Shown: positions 7,032-14,877 of the stretch, piece by piece
Layout: each line of letters begins with the position of its first letter
How positions within the stretch are numbered: the first letter of the stretch is position 1
Assembly: GCA_009929055.1 (NCBI GenBank)
Contig: SABI01000030.1
Span: forward strand, 1-16,256
DNA length: 16,256 bases
Direction: 5' to 3'
Source of the DNA: Spirochaetia bacterium
Lineage (GTDB): Bacteria > Spirochaetota > Spirochaetia > Sphaerochaetales > Sphaerochaetaceae
Translations under genes and position numbers: made by a program
Notes under the pieces: model-generated
What the model was told of the DNA's origin: nothing
Seen by the model: the letters and a program-made list of their open reading frames with translations, nothing else
Databases searched by the model: none

Positions 7032-8813
7032 ATGAATGATTTACCTCGTTGGGACTTAGCATCAATTTATACAGATATCGATAGCAACGAATTTAGAAAT
7101 GATATGAAAAGTATCGTGGCTCATAGTGAAGATATTGCCAATCTTCTTGACAACAGGGATAAAAAAACCCTCTTTGTCGATCTTCTAATACAGATTATTA
7201 CTTCCTATGAAGTGATGCTTGATACATTCGAAACACTAAACGCTTTTACACAAGCTCTTTTAACAGTCGATACTACCGATAAAAAAGCAATGCAAGGGGT
7301 TCATGATGTCTCTGAAATTGGATTACTAGTTCACTCTAATCATGTGAAATTTGTCTCTTTCCTTGCCGACAATAAAGATGAAGTGTATGCCTCTATTAAA
7401 GACCATCCATATCTTAATCAATATCATTATGTGTTAACTGAACTCATTAATGAGAAATTACATATGATGAGTTTTGCTGAAGAAGCTTTAGCAGCGGACT
7501 TGGTTCGTAGTGGAGCAGAAGCCTTTTCTCGTCTCCATGAAGCAATTACTTCTACAAGTAGCATCGTAGTAGATCAAAAGAGTGGGGAAAAAAAGAGTGC
7601 GAATGAACTAAGAGCCCTTGCTTTTCACGAAGAGAGAGAAGTAAGAAAAGAAGCGTACTACAACGAACTAGAACTCTGGAAAAGCCAAGAGACTCCCCTC
7701 TCTTATGCCCTTAATGGGGTGAAAGGGGCAGCAATCTCTCTCTATACCAAAAGAAATTATACTGATCCTTTAGAAAATGCCCTTATTCAATCGAGAATTG
7801 ATAGGGGGACACTTGACGCAATGATTTGTGCAATAGAGGACAACCTATCAGTATTTCACCGTTACTTTAGGGCAAAAGCCCATCACCTTGGCCTTGAAGT
7901 CCTCTCTTTTTATGATTTATTTGCTCCGATAGGAAGTGTTGATACCACTTTCTCGTTTTCTGATGCCTCTCGTATTATTACGAAAGAATTCTCTTCTTTT
8001 CATCCAGCAATGGGTGCATTTGCAAAGAGTGCATTTGCTAATAATTGGATAGATGCCCCTTCAGTTTATGGTAAAGTTGGTGGAGCATACTGCACCTCGT
8101 TTCCATTAAGAAAAGAGACTCGCATCTTATGTAATTATGATGGGAGTTTTGATGCAGTTTCAACAGTTGCCCATGAATTAGGGCATGCCTACCACGATTA
8201 TATCACAAAAGATGAGAGTGCCCTATTAAGGCATTATCCTATGACCCTTGCTGAGACAGCCTCAATATTTAGTCAGTTTATTGTCTTTAAGGGATTATTA
8301 GAAAAAAGTAGTAAAAATGAGAGCATTGCTTTAATAGAAGGATTTATACAAGATGCTTCTCAAACATGCCTTGATATCTTAAGTCGTTTCTATTTTGAAA
8401 GAGAAGTATTTGAGAGAAGGGCTATGGGAGAATTAAGTGGAGAAGAGTTTTGTGAAATTATGAAGGATTCTCAATTAAAAACGTATCAAGATGCCCTTAA
8501 TAGTGATGAATTACACCCCTATATGTGGGCTGTAAAGGGGCACTATTATAGTGTAGATCTTCCATTTTATAACTTCCCTTATGCTTTCGGACAGTTATTT
8601 TCCCTTGGCTTATATACTGAGTATGAAAAACATAAAGAAGGTTTTAGTGAAAAGTTTGATGCCTTGTTAAATTATACTGGAAAAGATGAAGCTGCAAAGG
8701 TCACCCTATCAGCTTCTTGTGATATTACGACAGATAAATTTTGGACCGAGAGTATTGGGGTAATTAGGAGTTATGTAGACCAATTTTGTTCCCTTGTAGG
8801 ATATGAAGGATGA
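7032..8813 (+). CDS. pepF: Oligoendopeptidase F, M3B metallopeptidase
   Basis: This is a 593-residue cytoplasmic zinc peptidase that cleaves oligopeptides, a typical length for the PepF family. The zinc motif HELGH is at 381-385, extended as VAHELGHAYHD. The third ligand is expected at Glu408 (LAETASIF), matching the M3 arrangement of HExxH followed by a Glu about 25 residues later. The C-terminal region has PYMWAVKGHYYS and FYNFPYAFGQLFSLGLY, recognisable as the substrate-binding region of PepF/M3B enzymes. There is no signal peptide. The start at 7032 is set by AGGAG. The stop overlaps the next gene by ATGA, so the two are translationally coupled. Its likely role is general peptide turnover or amino-acid supply; the neighbour gives no more specific function. 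Confidence 0.95.
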   Translation: MNDLPRWDLASIYTDIDSNEFRNDMKSIVAHSEDIANLLDNRDKKTLFVDLLIQIITSYEVMLDTFETLNAFTQALLTVDTTDKKAMQGVHDVSEIGLLVHSNHVKFVSFLADNKDEVYASIKDHPYLNQYHYVLTELINEKLHMMSFAEEALAADLVRSGAEAFSRLHEAITSTSSIVVDQKSGEKKSANELRALAFHEEREVRKEAYYNELELWKSQETPLSYALNGVKGAAISLYTKRNYTDPLENALIQSRIDRGTLDAMICAIEDNLSVFHRYFRAKAHHLGLEVLSFYDLFAPIGSVDTTFSFSDASRIITKEFSSFHPAMGAFAKSAFANNWIDAPSVYGKVGGAYCTSFPLRKETRILCNYDGSFDAVSTVAHELGHAYHDYITKDESALLRHYPMTLAETASIFSQFIVFKGLLEKSSKNESIALIEGFIQDASQTCLDILSRFYFEREVFERRAMGELSGEEFCEIMKDSQLKTYQDALNSDELHPYMWAVKGHYYSVDLPFYNFPYAFGQLFSLGLYTEYEKHKEGFSEKFDALLNYTGKDEAAKVTLSASCDITTDKFWTESIGVIRSYVDQFCSLVGYEG

Positions 8814-9967
8814 AAGAAAACTTAGTCTCTTTAACAATTGAAAAAGTGGTCGCAAAAGGGGAAGGGTTAGCAAGGGAAGGAAATAAGATTTGGTTTGTCC
8901 CCTTTACCCTCGCCCACGAAAAAGTTCTCGCTACAGCCATCACTATTAAAAAACAATTTATTAGAGGAGAATTGGTAGAGATTATAGAGGCATCTGTTGA
9001 TAGAGTTGACCCTTTTTGCCCCTATTATGGGGTGTGTGGAGGATGTGATTTTCAACATGTCTCTTATCCAAAAGAGGTGAAGATAAAAGAAGAGATTATT
9101 GTTGAGAACCTTAAAAGAATTGGTAATATTGAACTCAATCAGGAACATCTACTTCCTTCTATTACAGGAAATAATCTAGGCTATAGGGCAAGGGTTCGTT
9201 TTAGTGTAGACCAAAAAGAGGGTAAAATAGGGTTTCTAGCAAGAAGTTCACATGATGTAGTTGATATTACATCGTGTCCTTTATTGACTCCTTCATTAAA
9301 TGAATTGTTATCAGTTAAACGAAATATTTTACTTGATATGGCTAAAGAGATTGACCCTTTCAAAAGTCATCCGTTCCTTAATATTCCTGCTTTTGAAGGA
9401 GATTATGGAGAGGTAACCTTAGATGAAAATGAAGTAAAAGTCTCTCTACTATCTACACAGCTTTTTGTTAATGCCCATCTCTTTTTCCAATCAAATAAAG
9501 AGATGTTAACGAAGATGGCTCATGTGGTAAAAGATTGGTGTATAGGGGAGACAATTGTTGATTTATATAGTGGAATAGGAACCTTTGCGAGTGTTATTGA
9601 GGGGGATAATAAGAGAGTCTTTGCTGTAGAGCGGGATAAAAAGTGTCTTTCTTTAGCCCTTAAGCATCTCAAGTTTACTACTTTTATTACACAAGATGCC
9701 TCTTCTTGGATAGCGTCACTCAAGAAAGCTAAGATAGATACCCTTATAGTTGATCCTCCGAGGACAGGGCTAGAATCTTCTATGATAAAAGATATAGATA
9801 GGATGAATCCAACTCACTTTATCTATATTTCTTGTGATAGTGCTACCTTCAGTAGAGATGCTGCCTTATTGAAAAAAGTGGGGTACATAATAGATAAGTT
9901 TATCTTTGTTGATATGTATCCCCACACTTCTCATACTGAAACGATGGCTCTTTTTAAGAGATGTTAA
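8810..9967 (+). CDS. RNA m5U methyltransferase of the RlmD/TrmA family with an Fe-S cluster
   Basis: This 385-residue SAM-dependent enzyme should methylate C5 of a uridine in rRNA or tRNA. An N-terminal TRAM-like segment (about 1-62) is followed by three cluster cysteines, Cys70, Cys76 and Cys79 (CPYYGVCGGC), with a fourth expected at Cys156. This has the same spacing as E. coli RlmD. The SAM site is IVDLYSGIGTFA (249-260), and the family motif VDPPRTGL is at 314-321. The nucleophile should be Cys342 (YISCDSATFSRD) and the base Glu377 (HTETMALF). Usual family members read SCNP at the nucleophile, whereas here it is SCDS. RlmC, RlmD, RlmCD and TrmA cannot be told apart by eye; the cluster disfavours TrmA. 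It overlaps pepF by ATGA, and its stop overlaps the stop of the convergent cupin gene. Confidence 0.9.
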   Translation: MKENLVSLTIEKVVAKGEGLAREGNKIWFVPFTLAHEKVLATAITIKKQFIRGELVEIIEASVDRVDPFCPYYGVCGGCDFQHVSYPKEVKIKEEIIVENLKRIGNIELNQEHLLPSITGNNLGYRARVRFSVDQKEGKIGFLARSSHDVVDITSCPLLTPSLNELLSVKRNILLDMAKEIDPFKSHPFLNIPAFEGDYGEVTLDENEVKVSLLSTQLFVNAHLFFQSNKEMLTKMAHVVKDWCIGETIVDLYSGIGTFASVIEGDNKRVFAVERDKKCLSLALKHLKFTTFITQDASSWIASLKKAKIDTLIVDPPRTGLESSMIKDIDRMNPTHFIYISCDSATFSRDAALLKKVGYIIDKFIFVDMYPHTSHTETMALFKRC

Positions 9968-10290
9968 TTCTTTTTATAGACTCTAGGAGAGGGAGTTTTT
10001 ACAACAAAAAATTCAGTTGTTTCATCACTCTCATTTCTAATTTTCATATACGTATGGTAGGGAACATTCACAATTGACCCTCTTGGATATGTATGAGGTT
10101 CTTGGTCATTAAGTTCTAATGTAAGTGTCCCTCGAGCAATTATCATATGAACGTGAGAGTCTGCATAGTGAGATGGGACAGATTCTCCAGTAGGTAAGAC
10201 CATGTGGTTTATCATCACCACATCATCATCTACAATTTTTTCAATGTGTTTTTCATTATTAGTAGCATAGGTATATAATTTTTCTAACAT
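9964..10290 (-). CDS. Small single-domain cupin protein
   Basis: This 108-residue cytoplasmic protein is a lone cupin barrel, with a central stretch HVHMIIARGTLTLELND and then YPRGSIVNVPYHTYMKI. It resembles short cupin proteins common in Clostridia that end in a conserved FFVVKTPSP-like stretch. The usual metal-binding positions are mostly altered. His41 is kept, but the second His of HxH is Ala43, and the His of cupin motif 2 is replaced (Met82 in my alignment). His46, His48 and His79 lie nearby and might serve instead. The function is unknown; binding of a small ligand is as likely as catalysis. AGGAG (complement of 10296-10300) lies 5 nt upstream of the ATG. It is the only minus-strand gene here. 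Its clostridial look could mean transfer, but that is inference. Confidence 0.8.
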   Translation of the reverse strand: MLEKLYTYATNNEKHIEKIVDDDVVMINHMVLPTGESVPSHYADSHVHMIIARGTLTLELNDQEPHTYPRGSIVNVPYHTYMKIRNESDETTEFFVVKTPSPRVYKKN

Positions 10291-10318
10291 TTCATCTCCT
10301 TTTTATTGTGTCGTAAAG

Positions 10319-10347
10319 ATAATATACTCATAACTGTTGGGTTTGAA
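10319..10347 (-). promoter_or_regulatory. Weak candidate promoter for the cupin gene
   Basis: On the minus strand TTCAAA (10342-10347) and TATTAT (10319-10324) are 17 nt apart, about 30 nt upstream of the cupin ATG. The -35 is a poor match, so this is tentative. It overlaps the candidate divergent promoter of the transporter gene. Confidence 0.3.
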
Positions 10348-10366
10348 AAGTGAGCTATACTATAGT
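10338..10366 (+). promoter_or_regulatory. Candidate promoter for the AI-2E transporter run
   Basis: TTGGGT (10338-10343) and TATAGT (10361-10366) are 17 nt apart; an alternative -10, TATACT, sits at 10356-10361. Transcription would start after the GTG at 10350, which supports the later ATG at 10398 as the true start. Confidence 0.4.
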
Positions 10367-10388
10367 ACACTCATCCAAGGTGACAATT

Positions 10389-10393
10389 GGGAG
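10389..10393 (+). promoter_or_regulatory. Ribosome binding site for the AI-2E transporter
   Basis: GGGAG lies 4 nt before the ATG at 10398. The spacing is short but nothing better precedes the in-frame GTG at 10350. A second purine-rich stretch, AAGGTGA, sits at 10378-10384. Confidence 0.5.
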
Positions 10394-10397
10394 AAAT

Positions 10398-11510
10398 ATG
10401 GAATCAAAAGATAATAATATAAAAAAAGTGTATATCTATATTGCCTTGGGAGCTCTACTGCTCCTTGCTTTTCTTGCAATGGACAAAGTGGTCTCAGTCC
10501 TTTCTTTCATAATTGGAGTAACTTCTCCATTTTTAGTTGGGATAATAGTTGCTTCGTTAGTTAATGTTCCCCTTAAATATATTGAACATAAGATCTTTAC
10601 TAAGGGTTCAAAAGGGTTTAGGCGAATTATTTCACTTATTACGACCCTTTTTGTTGTTATCCTTATCCTTACAGCCCTCCTTTTTATCGTTATTCCTCAG
10701 CTGAGTAGTGCTTTTAGTAAAGTTGTAGTAAAACTTCCTCCCTTAATAGAAAAGTGGACTGATGAACTCTCTTCATTCAGTTTCAGTCTCCCTTCTTGGC
10801 TCTCTTTTATCGATATAGATTTAGCTTCTATTGAAGGGAATGTTATAAATACAATAAAGTCATGGGGCTCTATTGTGGTTAATTCGAGTGTAGCTATTGC
10901 TCAAACTCTCGTTCAATCAGTTATCACCATCTCTCTTGCCCTTGTGTTTGCAATTTATATGTTGTTAAAAAAAGAGACTCTTTTTAGGCACCTTCAATCT
11001 CTGATAAAAGCATATACATCAGAGTATCAATTTAAAAAAATTATCCATACTGGGCAGATTGTGAATCATACATTTTCTAAGTTCATTTCAACTACTGCTC
11101 TAGAAGCCCTCATCTTAGGGGGGATGTTTCTTATTACGATGCTCATCTTCAGACTTCCTTATCCCTTCTTAATTGCATCAATTGTATCTGTTGCAGCATT
11201 TATCCCTATTGTTGGGGCATTCGTTGCTGCCTTTGTTGGAATTCTATTAATGCTTGTTAATGTTCCTATAGATGCCCTGTGGTTTCTTATTCTCTTTCTC
11301 GTGTTACAACAAATTGAAGGAAACATTATTTACCCCAGAGTGGTAGGGGACTCTTTAGGGCTACCAGGAATTTGGGTACTATTTTCAGTATTAGTTGGAG
11401 GAAGTTTATTCGGTATCGTAGGTATTTTCTTGGGTGTTCCTTTTGCAGCCATTGCGTATGCCCTTATACGAGAAGAGGTAAAAAAACGTCTTGAAGAACA
11501 AACATCGTAA
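10398..11510 (+). CDS. AI-2E family (PerM/TqsA/YhhT-like) membrane transporter
   Basis: This 370-residue polytopic inner-membrane protein has helices at about 11-28, 35-55, 80-100, 170-190, 233-251, 255-285, 293-307 and 325-356, the layout of the AI-2E transporter family (formerly UPF0118). Recognisable family motifs are PYPFLIA with AAFIPIVGAF (254-275), LQQIEGNIIYPRVVGDSLGL (303-322) and GIFLGVPFAAIAYAL (342-356). Members have been linked to autoinducer-2 efflux (TqsA) and to Na+/H+ antiport, so the substrate cannot be fixed here. The start is uncertain: a GTG at 10350 would add 16 residues, but it overlaps a candidate -10 element. The calcium ATPase gene follows after 32 bp with its own ribosome binding site, so co-transcription is likely. 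Confidence 0.9.
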   Translation: MESKDNNIKKVYIYIALGALLLLAFLAMDKVVSVLSFIIGVTSPFLVGIIVASLVNVPLKYIEHKIFTKGSKGFRRIISLITTLFVVILILTALLFIVIPQLSSAFSKVVVKLPPLIEKWTDELSSFSFSLPSWLSFIDIDLASIEGNVINTIKSWGSIVVNSSVAIAQTLVQSVITISLALVFAIYMLLKKETLFRHLQSLIKAYTSEYQFKKIIHTGQIVNHTFSKFISTTALEALILGGMFLITMLIFRLPYPFLIASIVSVAAFIPIVGAFVAAFVGILLMLVNVPIDALWFLILFLVLQQIEGNIIYPRVVGDSLGLPGIWVLFSVLVGGSLFGIVGIFLGVPFAAIAYALIREEVKKRLEEQTS

Positions 11511-11542
11511 AAAACTAATGGATACTAAATAAAGGAATATAG

Positions 11543-14152
11543 ATGAATTGGCATAATTTAAGTTCAGATGAAGTTTTACATATTCTCAATGTGAATAATA
11601 AACGAGGGTTGAATCTTGATCAAATCTCTCAAAGAAAGAAGCAGTATGGGGAAAATGAACTTACCGAAGAGAAGAGCAAGTCCTTATTACGAAGATTCTT
11701 TCACCAATTCAAAGATATAACGATTATTATACTCATTATTGCGGCTTTTGTTTCATTGGTAATTGCCCTTATTGAGAAAGAGGCTACCGATTTTGCTGAA
11801 CCAGTACTAATTTTAGTTATTGTTATCCTTAATGCGGTGATGGGATTAGTTCAAGAACAAAAGGCTCAAAAAGCTCTTGATGCCCTTAAACAATTATCCT
11901 CTCCCCATGTAATGGTCAAACGTGATAATAGAGAATTCCTTATTGAATCACATGAGATTGTCCCTGGAGATATCTTCTTTTTTGAAGCAGGCACCCTTAT
12001 CCCTTGTGATGCACGCCTTATTATGTGTGAATCAGTATTGGTAGATGAATCTCCCCTCACAGGAGAGTCTGTTCCAGTAGAGAAGGATGAACATCTGATA
12101 ATAGAAGCAACAGCACCTCTTGGAGATAGGAAGAATATGGTCTATTCAGGATGCGCTGTTGTTCATGGGAGAGGAACTGCAGTAGCTACCCAAATTGGAA
12201 TGCACACCGAAATAGGACTCATTGCATCCCTCCTCCATAGTACAAAAGAGACGAAAACACCTTTACAACATACCCTCTCTTCATTAGGGAAAGTTCTTGC
12301 TTTTAGTGCAATCCTTACTGTAATCGTAATCTTTATCATAGGGTCGATGAATAAAATTCCATTTACAGAAATGTTGATGATTGCCGTCTCCTTGGCTGTT
12401 TCTGCTATTCCGGAGGGCCTTCCTGCAATTGTGACGATTGTGTTAAGTCTTGGAGTAGTACGTATGGCGAAAAAGAATGCCATCATCCGTAATCTTTCGG
12501 CAGTTGAAACTCTTGGGAGAGCCTCAATTATTTGTTCTGATAAAACAGGAACTCTTACTCAAAATAAGATGAGTGTAACAACTCTCTATATTGATGGAGA
12601 TAAAGAACTTTCATTAAGTGAGGAGGTAGAGGGAGAAAAAGGATTACAGCTTTTAAAATTTGCTACACTATGTTGTGATGCGACTGTTTCCATAGATCAA
12701 GATATTCTCAAAACCTATGGTGACCCTACCGAGATTGCTATAGTCATGGCGTGTTTTAAAAAGGGAATCTATAAAAAAGATCTAGAAAAGAAGTATAACA
12801 GGGTAGGGGAGATTCCTTTTGATTCAAGAAGAAAACTAATGAGCACTATCCATACAGATGGAGATAAAAAACTCGTTATAGTAAAAGGTGCACTCGACTC
12901 CCTTCTTCCTCGTCTCATAGAGGGAGATTCAGAAAAAGCTCTCACCTTTAATACTCTTATGGGAAGCAAAGCTCTAAGAGTTCTTGCAGTTGCCTACCGT
13001 TATATTGAAGAAGAGATTGAATATGATAGTGAACATATAGAAACAGAACTTCATTTTCTGGGTCTTATCGGGATGATAGATCCTCCTCGTAAGGAGGTTT
13101 TCGATGCTGTAGCAACCTGTAAAAGTGCTGGGATTAGACCTGTGATGATCACAGGGGACCACTTAGTTACAGCTAAAGCGATAGCAAGTGAGTTAAAAAT
13201 ATTAGAAGGTGGTGCTACTGTATTAACAGGAGAGGACTTAAAGAAACTTGATGATGTAGATCTTACTAAAAAGGTAACAGAGGTCTCAGTATATGCAAGG
13301 GTTTCACCTGAAGATAAAATTAGAATTATTAGGGCATGGCAAAGAAATAATCACATTGTAGCGATGACAGGAGATGGAGTGAATGATGCCCCTGCCTTAA
13401 AGAGTGCCGATATTGGATGTGCTATGGGTATTAGTGGAACTGATGTAGCTAAGCAAGCAAGCGATATGACATTAAGTGATGACAATTTTGCTACTATTGT
13501 TGAGGCAATTAAAGAAGGAAGGGTGATGTATGATAATATTAAAAAAGCAGTCTTCTTCCTTATTGGAACTAACATTGGTGAGCTAATTGCAGTATTTGCT
13601 GCGATGTTACTTTTTCATGTTTCTCCGTTTATTTCATTGCAACTGTTGATGATTAATTTAGTCACCGATAGCTTCCCTGCTGTTGCCCTTGGAATGGAAA
13701 AGGGCGACGATGATGTAATGAGGCGAACACCTCTTAAAAAAGGGGAGTCCCTCTTTGCCCATCATGGTGCCCTTAAAGTCATTGCTATGGGAATCATGTT
13801 TGCCCTCTTAACCCTGGTTGCTTTTACCATTGGCCGATCCGTCTCTCTTTCTCATGGGAGAACGATGGCGTTCTTCGTTTTGTCCATTTCTCAAGTTTTT
13901 CACGCTTTTCCTATGAGAAGCCACTCTTCTCTCTTTTCTATTGGCCCTTTTAGTAATAGTTCCCTCAATAAAGCTGCCCTTACTTCCCTCTCAATTATAG
14001 CAATTATTACCTTTATCTCTCCCCTCACAAGAGCCTTTGGGATGATTAGACTCCCTGTAAGTTACTATTTTATTGCTTTGGCCTTAGCCTCTATTCCTCT
14101 ATTTGTTATGGAAATGAGTAAGGTGATAGTGAAGAATATGGGTAAGTCATGA
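11543..14152 (+). CDS. Calcium-translocating P-type ATPase (P2A, SERCA-like)
   Basis: This 869-residue inner-membrane pump should expel Ca2+ using ATP. In order it has an N-terminal cation-ATPase domain (LSSDEVLHIL), the actuator loop TGES (173-176), TM4 with IPEGLPAIV (Pro290-Pro294), the phosphorylation motif DKTGTLT (Asp333), the nucleotide-binding VKGALDSL, the hinge TGDGVNDAPAL (609-619) and a C-terminal membrane domain. TM5 reads NIGEL and TM6 NLVTDSFPAVALG, so the equivalents of the SERCA residues Asn768, Glu771, Asn796, Thr799 and Asp800 all appear present, which suggests both calcium sites. The SERCA TM8 Glu908 is not obviously conserved. The length is normal for bacterial members. 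The start at 11543 follows AAAGGAA (11531-11537). Its stop overlaps the next ATG. Confidence 0.95.
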   Translation: MNWHNLSSDEVLHILNVNNKRGLNLDQISQRKKQYGENELTEEKSKSLLRRFFHQFKDITIIILIIAAFVSLVIALIEKEATDFAEPVLILVIVILNAVMGLVQEQKAQKALDALKQLSSPHVMVKRDNREFLIESHEIVPGDIFFFEAGTLIPCDARLIMCESVLVDESPLTGESVPVEKDEHLIIEATAPLGDRKNMVYSGCAVVHGRGTAVATQIGMHTEIGLIASLLHSTKETKTPLQHTLSSLGKVLAFSAILTVIVIFIIGSMNKIPFTEMLMIAVSLAVSAIPEGLPAIVTIVLSLGVVRMAKKNAIIRNLSAVETLGRASIICSDKTGTLTQNKMSVTTLYIDGDKELSLSEEVEGEKGLQLLKFATLCCDATVSIDQDILKTYGDPTEIAIVMACFKKGIYKKDLEKKYNRVGEIPFDSRRKLMSTIHTDGDKKLVIVKGALDSLLPRLIEGDSEKALTFNTLMGSKALRVLAVAYRYIEEEIEYDSEHIETELHFLGLIGMIDPPRKEVFDAVATCKSAGIRPVMITGDHLVTAKAIASELKILEGGATVLTGEDLKKLDDVDLTKKVTEVSVYARVSPEDKIRIIRAWQRNNHIVAMTGDGVNDAPALKSADIGCAMGISGTDVAKQASDMTLSDDNFATIVEAIKEGRVMYDNIKKAVFFLIGTNIGELIAVFAAMLLFHVSPFISLQLLMINLVTDSFPAVALGMEKGDDDVMRRTPLKKGESLFAHHGALKVIAMGIMFALLTLVAFTIGRSVSLSHGRTMAFFVLSISQVFHAFPMRSHSSLFSIGPFSNSSLNKAALTSLSIIAIITFISPLTRAFGMIRLPVSYYFIALALASIPLFVMEMSKVIVKNMGKS

Positions 14153-14835
14153 ATTCTAATGCAATAAAAAGATATGTATTGAACAATAAGAAAACTATTA
14201 TTAATTATAGTATTGTATTGATTCTCTTTATTGTCCTTACCCTTTTTATTGTAAAAAATGGGAAGAATACAGTTTCTAGCCTTATTGATTATTCGAGAGA
14301 CCATATTATTATAGTCACATCAATTCTTTTCTTTTTGTTTGCATTAAAGTCAGTTTCATTTGGTCTCCCCTATGCCCTTTTATTTGCAACTGTAGGGGCT
14401 ATTTATCCCCTTTTTATGGCTTTTATTGTCAATTTAATAGGAATTTATATTAATATTCAAATACCATATTTTATAGGAAGGAGAAAGGGTGAAGCTTTTG
14501 TCTTGTACACTCAAGAAAAATTTCCTTTTATTAAAAAGTTGTATGCTGTTAGTGCAAAAAGTCAATTCTTCTTTACCTTTATTATAAAAATCATTGGGAA
14601 AATTCCTCACGAAATAACTAATCTATTTCTTGGGGCGTTAAAAATTCCTTACCATTCTTATGTAGTTGCTTCCCTTTTAGCCTTATCTCCAACGATGGTG
14701 AGTATCACTCTTTTGGCTAAAAACTACGATGACCCATCGAGCCCCATCTTTATTATCTCCTTGTCTATCTTTTTGCTCATGCCAATCATCTCTTTTATCC
14801 TCTATTTTAGGAATCGAGATTCCAATAAGAATTGA
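14149..14835 (+). CDS. TVP38/TMEM64 (VTT/SNARE-associated, DedA-related) membrane protein
   Basis: This 228-residue protein has helices at about 17-36, 51-68, 72-104, 139-160, 170-190 and 198-220. The core (YALLFATVGAIYPLF, then QIPYFIGRRKGE, then KIPHEITNLFLGALKIP) matches the VTT domain of the DedA/TVP38/TMEM64 superfamily. Some members act as lipid scramblases or support undecaprenyl-phosphate recycling and proton-motive-force homeostasis. The canonical Arg of the re-entrant motif appears to be Lys here (TFIIKIIGKIP). It starts at an ATG overlapping the calcium ATPase stop by 4 bp and lacks a strong ribosome binding site, so translational coupling is likely. The pairing with a Ca2+ pump suggests an envelope or ion-homeostasis unit, but this is inference. 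Confidence 0.82.
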   Translation: MNSNAIKRYVLNNKKTIINYSIVLILFIVLTLFIVKNGKNTVSSLIDYSRDHIIIVTSILFFLFALKSVSFGLPYALLFATVGAIYPLFMAFIVNLIGIYINIQIPYFIGRRKGEAFVLYTQEKFPFIKKLYAVSAKSQFFFTFIIKIIGKIPHEITNLFLGALKIPYHSYVVASLLALSPTMVSITLLAKNYDDPSSPIFIISLSIFLLMPIISFILYFRNRDSNKN

Positions 14836-14865
14836 AAAAGGATATACTGCTAGAAGCATTATATT

Positions 14866-14870
14866 AGGGG
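14866..14870 (+). promoter_or_regulatory. Ribosome binding site deciding the DUF2179 protein start
   Basis: AGGGG lies 7 nt before the ATG at 14878. The in-frame GTG at 14872 sits only 1 nt after it and is unlikely to be used. Confidence 0.6.
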
Positions 14871-14877
14871 TGTGAAG

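Noticed and set aside
10350..10397. A GTG start adding 16 residues to the AI-2E transporter.
   Set aside because: It overlaps a candidate -10 element and lacks a ribosome site; the ATG at 10398 has GGGAG just upstream. The longer form is not fully excluded.
12163..12486. A 107-codon minus-strand open frame inside the calcium ATPase gene.
   Set aside because: It is antisense to highly conserved ATPase segments including the IPEGLP region; no ribosome site or family likeness supports it.
13082..13097. A perfect 6-bp hairpin (CCTCCT, 4 nt, AGGAGG) with a near-perfect ribosome site followed by an ATG at 13104 inside the ATPase gene.
   Set aside because: The hairpin encodes the conserved DPPRKEV motif, no T-run follows, and the ATG frame stops after two codons, so it is neither a terminator nor a hidden gene.
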